A stretch of DNA of 64,000 nucleotides, taken from NCBI RefSeq assembly GCF_900105555.1, contig NZ_FNTZ01000001.1, forward strand, positions 3,909,501 through 3,973,500, given 5' to 3'. Source of the DNA: Pseudomonas coleopterorum (GTDB lineage Bacteria; Pseudomonadota; Gammaproteobacteria; Pseudomonadales; Pseudomonadaceae). Position 1 is the stretch's first letter; each line of letters opens with the position of its first letter. Positions 58,860 to 64,000 of this stretch are shown here, in pieces. A model generated the notes under the pieces. That model saw only the letters and a list, made by a program, of their open reading frames with translations, was not told where the DNA came from and ran no database searches. The position numbers and the translations under genes were made by a program.

Positions 58860-60143
58860 ATGTCCCGTTCCGAAACCCTGTTCGCCAATGCCCAGAAGCA
58901 CATCCCCGGCGGCGTCAACTCGCCCGTGCGTGCCTTCAAGAGCGTCGGCGGCACGCCGCTGTTCTTCAAGCACGCTGCCGGTGCCTATGTCACCGACGAA
59001 GACGACAAGCGCTACGTGGACTACGTCGGTTCCTGGGGGCCGATGATTCTGGGTCACAGCCATCCGGACGTGCTCGACGCCGTGCGCAAGCAGCTCGAAC
59101 ATGGTTTGTCATACGGCGCGCCGACCGAAATGGAAACCCAGATGGCCGACCTGGTCTGCGCCATCGTGCCGTCCATGGAAATGGTGCGCATGGTCAGCTC
59201 GGGCACCGAGGCGACCATGAGCGCCATTCGTCTGGCCCGTGGTTTCACCGGTCGCGACAGCATCATCAAGTTCGAAGGGTGCTACCACGGCCACTCCGAC
59301 AGCCTGCTGGTCAAGGCCGGCTCCGGCGCCCTCACCCTCGGTGTGCCCAGCTCACCCGGCGTGCCGGCGGCATTCGCCAAACACACCCTGACCCTGCCGT
59401 TCAACGACATTGCTGCAGTGGAGCAGATGCTGGCCGAAGTCGCCGATGAAGTGGCCTGCATCATCGTCGAACCCGTGGCGGGCAACATGAACTGCGTACC
59501 GCCGGCACCCGGTTTTCTGGAAGGGCTGCGTCGCCTGTGCGACCAGTACGGCGTGGTGCTGATCTTCGACGAAGTGATGACCGGTTTCCGCGTGGCCCTG
59601 GGCGGTGCCCAGGCGTACTACGGCGTCACGCCGGACCTGAGCACGTTCGGCAAGATCATCGGTGGCGGCATGCCCGTGGGTTGCTTCGGCGGCAAGCGCG
59701 AGATCATGTCGCACATTGCGCCGCTGGGCCCGGTCTACCAGGCTGGCACGCTGTCGGGCAATCCCTTGGCCATGGCCGCCGGCCTGACCACCCTTAACCT
59801 GATCAGCCGTCCGGGCTTCCATGACGAGCTGAGCGACTACACCGCCCGCTTGCTCGATGGCCTGCAGCAGCGAGCCGATGCCGCAGGTAGCCCTTTCGTG
59901 ACTACCCAGGCGGGCGGCATGTTCGGCTTGTACTTCAGCGGCGCCGACGACATCGTCACCTTCGAAGACGTCATGAGCAGCGATGCCGAGCGCTTCAAGC
60001 GCTTCTTCCATTTGATGCTCGACGGCGGCGTGTACCTGGCGCCGAGCGCGTTCGAAGCAGGCTTCACCTCCATCGCCCACGGTGATGCGGAACTGAAGAT
60101 CACCCTGGATGCTGCCGAAAAAGCCTTCGCCGCATTGAAGTAG
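58860..60143 (+). CDS. hemL: Glutamate-1-semialdehyde 2,1-aminomutase
   Basis: This 427-residue PLP enzyme converts glutamate-1-semialdehyde to 5-aminolevulinate for haem synthesis. PLP-binding Lys265 lies in [23 protein letters not shown] and FDEVMTGFR are fold-type I signatures. AAGAGAG lies before the ATG, 17 bp after thiE. The gene ends before a hairpin that probably stops transcription. Confidence 0.97.
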   Translation: MSRSETLFANAQKHIPGGVNSPVRAFKSVGGTPLFFKHAAGAYVTDEDDKRYVDYVGSWGPMILGHSHPDVLDAVRKQLEHGLSYGAPTEMETQMADLVCAIVPSMEMVRMVSSGTEATMSAIRLARGFTGRDSIIKFEGCYHGHSDSLLVKAGSGALTLGVPSSPGVPAAFAKHTLTLPFNDIAAVEQMLAEVADEVACIIVEPVAGNMNCVPPAPGFLEGLRRLCDQYGVVLIFDEVMTGFRVALGGAQAYYGVTPDLSTFGKIIGGGMPVGCFGGKREIMSHIAPLGPVYQAGTLSGNPLAMAAGLTTLNLISRPGFHDELSDYTARLLDGLQQRADAAGSPFVTTQAGGMFGLYFSGADDIVTFEDVMSSDAERFKRFFHLMLDGGVYLAPSAFEAGFTSIAHGDAELKITLDAAEKAFAALK

Positions 60144-60159
60144 GTTTTCTTCGCCCCCT

Positions 60160-60186
60160 GCAGGAGCGGTCATCGGCCGCTCCTGC
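60160..60186 (+). terminator. Hairpin after hemL (single second-type REP)
   Basis: GCAGGAGCGG and CCGCTCCTGC are perfect 10-bp arms around the loop TCATCGG, 16 bp after the hemL stop. It is a compact copy of the TAGGAGCGG-type REP and is likely to end the thi-hemL message; the T-run is missing. Confidence 0.55.
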
Positions 60187-60252
60187 GATCGGCCGGCCGT
60201 GCCTGTGAAGTCTTGCCATCTGGACGATATCGCAGAAAAACGAGTAAAGACT

Positions 60253-60282
60253 TTGTAACCGCCCCCCCGCTTATTTCATAAT
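60253..60282 (+). promoter_or_regulatory. Sigma-70 promoter candidate for SEL1 gene
   Basis: TTGTAA and CATAAT are separated by 18 bp, about 60 bp before the ATG of the SEL1 protein gene. Confidence 0.5.
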
Positions 60283-60344
60283 GCAGCACCCGCCACGTTT
60301 ACACGTCGGGTCCGCCCGCATTCCGCAGAGGTAAGTCGATCCCC

Positions 60345-60899
60345 ATGAACCGCACCGGCCGCGCCCTTGCATTGGGCTGCCTGTTGCTTCTTCAGCCGCT
60401 AATGGCTACCGCAGGCGGCAATTCGTTGTTGATCCCGGCGGTGGGTCGCTGCACCCTCAATACTTCTGCCCAGGCCTTGCCCGCAGCGCTGGCTGCCTGT
60501 CAGCAGGCCGCAAAGGATGGCGATGCACAGGCGCAATTCGAGCTGGGTCAGTTCTACTACGACGGCACGCGCACCGAGCGCGACCTCAATCAGGCCCTCA
60601 GCTATTTCGAACAGGCTTCCCTGCAAGGCCATGCCGAAGCGCAGTATCACCTGGGGACCATGTTCTTCAAGGGTGAGGGCGTGGCGGCCAACAACATCCA
60701 GGCCTACATCGTGTTGAAGATGGCCGCGGTCAACGGCGCCGAGGATGCGCTGGACGTGGCCGACGAGGTGTCCGGGCAGATGCGCCGCGAAGACCTCGAA
60801 GTGGCCACCCAGGTGCTGGGGCAGATTTTCCGCAAATACCTGCTCGAACTGCAGACCGCCGACGGCGGCAGCCGCTCGCCCTTCGCCCCCCTACCCTGA
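60345..60899 (+). CDS. Exported SEL1-like repeat protein
   Basis: This 184-residue protein has a signal peptide cut near ATA23. Two SEL1/TPR-like helical repeats follow (AQAQFELGQFYYDGTRTERD; AEAQYHLGTMFFKGEGVAAN), then a helical tail. Such repeats mediate protein contacts in the periplasm. No specific function is recognised. It is a single gene with its own promoter candidate. Confidence 0.87.
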   Translation: MNRTGRALALGCLLLLQPLMATAGGNSLLIPAVGRCTLNTSAQALPAALAACQQAAKDGDAQAQFELGQFYYDGTRTERDLNQALSYFEQASLQGHAEAQYHLGTMFFKGEGVAANNIQAYIVLKMAAVNGAEDALDVADEVSGQMRREDLEVATQVLGQIFRKYLLELQTADGGSRSPFAPLP

Positions 60900-60923
60900 G
60901 CACGGTCGCTGTCCGGCGAACGG

Positions 60924-61250
60924 TTACTCGTCGGGCATCGGCATAGGGAAGGGCATCACGTTGCCGGTCATGCGCGCCTCGCTTATCTTCGGCGTACCGA
61001 GACGCTCGACCTCATCGATCCGCACGATCGAATGCATCGGCACGAAGCTGCGCGTCACGCCTTCGAACTGCGCCTTGAGCTTTTCTTCGCTGGGGTCGAC
61101 GACCACGGTGGTGCGCTCGCCAAAGACAAATTCCTCGACCTCCAGAAACCCCCACAGATCGCTCTGGTAGATCTGCTTGGCGTACATCTCGAATACCTGG
61201 CCCTGATTGAGGAAAATCACTTTGTAGATTGGAGCTTCGCGTTTGGTCAT
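60924..61250 (-). CDS. DUF1820 family protein
   Basis: This 108-residue cytosolic protein has the DUF1820 features [20 protein letters not shown] and [19 protein letters not shown]. It is common and conserved in Pseudomonas next to miaB, but the function is unknown. The start at 61250 (MTKREAP) is preferred over 61265. It is divergent from miaB. Confidence 0.88.
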   Translation of the reverse strand: MTKREAPIYKVIFLNQGQVFEMYAKQIYQSDLWGFLEVEEFVFGERTTVVVDPSEEKLKAQFEGVTRSFVPMHSIVRIDEVERLGTPKISEARMTGNVMPFPMPMPDE

Positions 61251-61291
61251 CGTCGGCAGATACAAGGTCGTGAGCTTGAAAGAGGGCGAAA

Positions 61292-61350
61292 ACTATAGCA
61301 TAGCCGCCCGACAGGCAATGCTAGGAACCACCGACCACGGGCACTATAAT
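61292..61350. promoter_or_regulatory. Divergent promoters of the DUF1820 gene and miaB
   Basis: On the minus strand a TATAGT (61292-61297) faces the DUF1820 gene. On the plus strand a perfect TATAAT (61345-61350) with a GC-rich discriminator (GCGCGG) lies 33 bases before the miaB ATG. A -35 element could not be fixed. Confidence 0.5.
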
Positions 61351-61383
61351 GCGCGGTTCTTTGAACCACTTGATGATCACCTA

Positions 61384-62712
61384 ATGGCCAAGAAGCTTTA
61401 CATCGAAACCCACGGCTGCCAGATGAACGAGTACGACAGCTCGCGCATGGTCGACCTGCTGGGTGAACATCAAGCCCTGGAAGTCACGGCCCGCGCCGAA
61501 GACGCCGATGTGATCCTGCTCAACACCTGCTCGATTCGCGAGCGTGCCCAGGACCGCGTCTATTCGCAGTTGGGTCGCTGGCGCGAGCTCAAGCTGGCCA
61601 AGCCGGAAATGGTCATCGCCGTGGGCGGCTGCGTGGCCAGCCAGGAAGGCGAGGCCATCCGCGACCGCGCGCCCTACGTCGACGTGGTGTTCGGCCCGCA
61701 GACCCTGCACCGCCTGCCCGAGATGATCGACGCAGCGCGCATCACCCGCCTGCCACAGGTGGATATTTCCTTCCCCGAGATCGAGAAGTTCGACCACCTG
61801 CCCGAACCGCGTATCGACGGACCGACCGCCTACGTATCGGTGATGGAAGGCTGCAGCAAATACTGCACGTTCTGCGTGGTGCCCTATACCCGTGGCGAAG
61901 AGGTCAGCCGGCCTTTCGACGACGTTCTGGCCGAGGTCATGCACCTGGCCGACAACGGCGTGCGCGAAGTCACCCTGCTGGGCCAGAACGTCAACGGCTA
62001 CCGAGGCCAGACCCACGACGGTCGCCTGGCCGATCTGGCCGAGCTGATCCGCGTGGTCGCCCAGATCGACGGGATCGAGCGCATCCGCTACACCACTTCG
62101 CACCCGCTGGAGTTTTCCGACAGCCTGATCCTGGCCCACGCCGAAGTGCCGCAGTTGGTGAAACACTTGCACCTGCCGGTGCAGTCCGGTTCGGACCGCG
62201 TGCTGGCCGCGATGAAGCGCGGGCACACGGTGCTGGAATACAAGTCCAAGTTGCGCAAGCTCAAGGCAGCGGTGCCGGACATCTGCATCAGTTCGGACTT
62301 CATCATCGGTTTTCCCGGCGAGACCGAGAAGGACTTCGAGCAGACCATGAAACTGGTCGCCGACGTGGGCATGGATTTCTCGTATTCCTTCATCTATAGC
62401 CAGCGGCCCGGCACACCGGCGGCCGACCTGGCCGATGACACCCCCGAGGCGGTGAAGAAACAGCGCCTGGATGCCTTGCAGCATCGATTGAATCAGCAAG
62501 GGTTCGAGATCAGCCGGCAGATGGTCGGGACCACCCAGCGCATCCTCGTCACCGATTATTCGCGCAAGGATCCGGGCCAGTTGCAGGGGCGTACCGAGAA
62601 CAACCGTATCGTCAACTTCAGCTGCTCGGATGCCCGACTGATCGGCCAGTTCGTCGACATCCACATCGCCGAGGCCCGCCCCCACTCCCTGCGTGGTGAA
62701 CTGCTGGCCTGA
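61384..62712 (+). CDS. miaB: tRNA-2-methylthio-N6-dimethylallyladenosine synthase
   Basis: This 442-residue radical SAM methylthiotransferase modifies A37 of tRNAs. It has the UPF0004 domain with three cluster cysteines (Cys12, Cys49, Cys83), the radical-SAM CxxxCxxC (Cys157, Cys161, Cys164) and a C-terminal TRAM domain. The ATG at 61384 starts [19 protein letters not shown]. The length is normal for the family. It precedes phoH and ybeY, the usual gamma-proteobacterial order. Confidence 0.98.
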   Translation: MAKKLYIETHGCQMNEYDSSRMVDLLGEHQALEVTARAEDADVILLNTCSIRERAQDRVYSQLGRWRELKLAKPEMVIAVGGCVASQEGEAIRDRAPYVDVVFGPQTLHRLPEMIDAARITRLPQVDISFPEIEKFDHLPEPRIDGPTAYVSVMEGCSKYCTFCVVPYTRGEEVSRPFDDVLAEVMHLADNGVREVTLLGQNVNGYRGQTHDGRLADLAELIRVVAQIDGIERIRYTTSHPLEFSDSLILAHAEVPQLVKHLHLPVQSGSDRVLAAMKRGHTVLEYKSKLRKLKAAVPDICISSDFIIGFPGETEKDFEQTMKLVADVGMDFSYSFIYSQRPGTPAADLADDTPEAVKKQRLDALQHRLNQQGFEISRQMVGTTQRILVTDYSRKDPGQLQGRTENNRIVNFSCSDARLIGQFVDIHIAEARPHSLRGELLA

Positions 62713-62731
62713 CTGCCGCACCGCAGTAAGG

Positions 62732-62758
62732 CCTTCGCGGCCGATGACCGCTCCTACA
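62732..62758. repeat. Single second-type REP element
   Basis: CCTTCGCGGCCGATGACCGC followed by TCCTACA lies between miaB and phoH. It has the same core as the elements at 10209 and 60160. Confidence 0.7.
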
Positions 62759-62861
62759 AGGAGGCGGCGAGCGCCATTCGCCGCTCGCCCCTTTCGCCCC
62801 GCCCCTGACAGGGGTTATCCTTGGACTCATTTCAATTGCCGTCTGGCGGCCGAATACGACC

Positions 62862-63869
62862 TTGAACGCACCTATCGAACCACATCGCTTCTTGCTCGAG
62901 CCTTTCGAGGCTCGCCGCTTCGCCAACCTGTGCGGACAATTCGACGAGCATCTGCGCTTGATCGAACAGCGCCTGGAAATCGAAATTCGCAACCGTGGCA
63001 ATCAGTTCGAACTGATCGGCGACGCCCAGCACACGCGCTCGGCAGAAAACCTGCTGCGCCGCCTGTACCGGGAAACCAAGGCCACCGAGCTGTCCCCCGA
63101 CACCGTTCACCTCTTTTTGCAGGAATCGGCCGTCGAGGAGCTGGACAACCCGGCTTCGGGCGAAGTGCCGGTCGCGCTGCGTACCCGCAAGGGCATGATC
63201 AAGCCACGCGGTTTGAATCAGCAGCGCTACGTCAAGGAAATCCTGGCCAACGACATCAACTTCGGCATCGGTCCGGCCGGTACCGGCAAGACCTACCTGG
63301 CCGTGGCCGCCGCCGTCGATGCGCTGGAGCGCGAGCAGGTTCGACGCATTCTTCTGGTGCGCCCTGCCGTGGAAGCGGGCGAAAAGCTCGGGTTCCTGCC
63401 CGGCGACCTGGCCCAGAAGATCGACCCCTACCTGCGTCCACTGTACGACGCCCTGTATGAAATGCTCGGCTTCGAACACGTCGCCAAGCTGATCGAAAAA
63501 CAGGTCATCGAGATCGCGCCACTGGCCTACATGCGCGGACGCACGCTGAACAACAGCTTCATCATCCTCGATGAGAGCCAGAACACCACCGTGGAACAGA
63601 TGAAGATGTTCCTGACCCGCATCGGCTTCGGCTCGACCGCGGTGATCACCGGCGACATCACTCAGGTCGACCTGCCCAAGGGCACCAAGTCGGGCCTGGG
63701 CCAGGTCATCGAAGTGCTCAAGGACGTACCGGGCATCAGCTTCACCCACTTCATGCCCAAGGACGTCGTTCGTCACCCGCTGGTGCAGCGCATCGTCGAG
63801 GCCTACGAGCGTTTCGACGCCCAGCCCGCCACCGTCAACGAGGCCGGGGACAAACGCCGCGATGCTTGA
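62862..63869 (+). CDS. ybeZ: PhoH-like ATPase (YbeZ)
   Basis: This 335-residue PhoH-family ATPase has Walker A GPAGTGKT and Walker [11 protein letters not shown], with an N-terminal extension of about 120 residues as in YbeZ. It works with the YbeY nuclease on ribosomal RNA. The start is a TTG (62862), giving [16 protein letters not shown]; a clear ribosome site is lacking. The stop overlaps the start of ybeY by 8 bp. Confidence 0.95.
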   Translation: MNAPIEPHRFLLEPFEARRFANLCGQFDEHLRLIEQRLEIEIRNRGNQFELIGDAQHTRSAENLLRRLYRETKATELSPDTVHLFLQESAVEELDNPASGEVPVALRTRKGMIKPRGLNQQRYVKEILANDINFGIGPAGTGKTYLAVAAAVDALEREQVRRILLVRPAVEAGEKLGFLPGDLAQKIDPYLRPLYDALYEMLGFEHVAKLIEKQVIEIAPLAYMRGRTLNNSFIILDESQNTTVEQMKMFLTRIGFGSTAVITGDITQVDLPKGTKSGLGQVIEVLKDVPGISFTHFMPKDVVRHPLVQRIVEAYERFDAQPATVNEAGDKRRDA

Positions 63870-64000
63870 GCTTGACCTGCAACGGGCCAGCACCACGCCT
63901 GGCCCGAGCGATGCCGAGTTCCGCCGCTGGTGCGAACTGGCGTTGCGCCAGCGCAGCGCCGATTCGGAGATGACCATCCGCCTGGTCGATGAAACCGAAG
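63862..64000 (+). CDS. ybeY: rRNA maturation RNase YbeY, N-terminal part
   Basis: The first 46 residues ([11 protein letters not shown] ... RRWCELAL ... [11 protein letters not shown]) are those of YbeY, the metal-dependent endoribonuclease for 16S rRNA 3' maturation. It is cut by the window edge before the HxxxH site. It overlaps the phoH-like gene by 8 bp, so translation is coupled. Confidence 0.92.
   Translation, partial: MLELDLQRASTTPGPSDAEFRRWCELALRQRSADSEMTIRLVDETE

Overview
The window reads as chromosome of a Pseudomonas of the putida group. Evidence: high GC, protocatechuate 3,4-dioxygenase genes (pcaHG), a housekeeping order (tesB, HAD phosphatase, GNAT, PP_4765-type flavoprotein, rhlE-like helicase ... 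thiD-thiE-hemL ... miaB-phoH-ybeY) that matches my memory of P. putida-type genomes, and many copies of the REP element built on GCGGGCAGAGCCCGCTCCCACAG. No rRNA, tRNA, CRISPR array, IS element or prophage gene was seen.

Layout. (1) 1-7579: an accessory catabolic block: end of an MFS carrier, a TIM-barrel isomerase/epimerase, a Gfo/Idh/MocA dehydrogenase, an IclR regulator between two matching palindromic operators, a KSTD-like flavoprotein dehydrogenase, an aldo/keto reductase, then pcaHG. (2) 7723-10851: housekeeping (YpfJ-type metallopeptidase, HAD phosphatase, TesB, GNAT). (3) 11005-18139: a GntR regulator divergent from a compact five-gene 5-oxoproline operon: NRAMP-fold transporter, PxpA, DUF1445 hydro-lyase, fused PxpB-PxpC, and a biotin carboxylase with its own biotinyl domain. 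(4) 18297-27078: LysO exporter, a DnaA-box-rich intergenic region, flavoprotein, DEAD-box helicase, EamA exporter, exonuclease, NYN nuclease, a 15-unit REP array, DUF2076 and YciC-like proteins. (5) 27088-38240: a pyrimidine island: rutFDCBA, divergent rutR, a nucleoside-type ABC importer (BMP protein, ATPase, two permeases), a YdfG-type reductase and the Tsx porin. Together these could take a nucleoside or base from the outer membrane to 3-hydroxypropionate. (6) 38492-41491: an MHS-family tricarboxylate carrier, a periplasmic ModA-fold protein (possible aconitate isomerase) and a LysR regulator. (7) 41647-54566: small regulator/enzyme pairs (NmrA/TetR, GST/HxlR), HrpB, YqaA, a lipoprotein, a FieF-type cation exporter, an eight-unit 122-bp palindromic array, a DUF6515 protein, a possible small RNA or leader, Lrp, RluE-type pseudouridine synthase and AMP nucleosidase. 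(8) 54647-64000: a 7TM hybrid kinase with an altered receiver domain, thiD-thiE-hemL, a SEL1 protein, DUF1820, miaB, phoH (ybeZ) and the start of ybeY.

The most promising unusual systems are the 5-oxoproline operon with a motif-less NRAMP transporter and a D-glutamate-cyclase-related hydro-lyase, the RutR-flanked pyrimidine island with YdfG in place of RutE, and the DnaA-box cluster outside oriC. All functional statements are by recognition of sequence; no database search was run.
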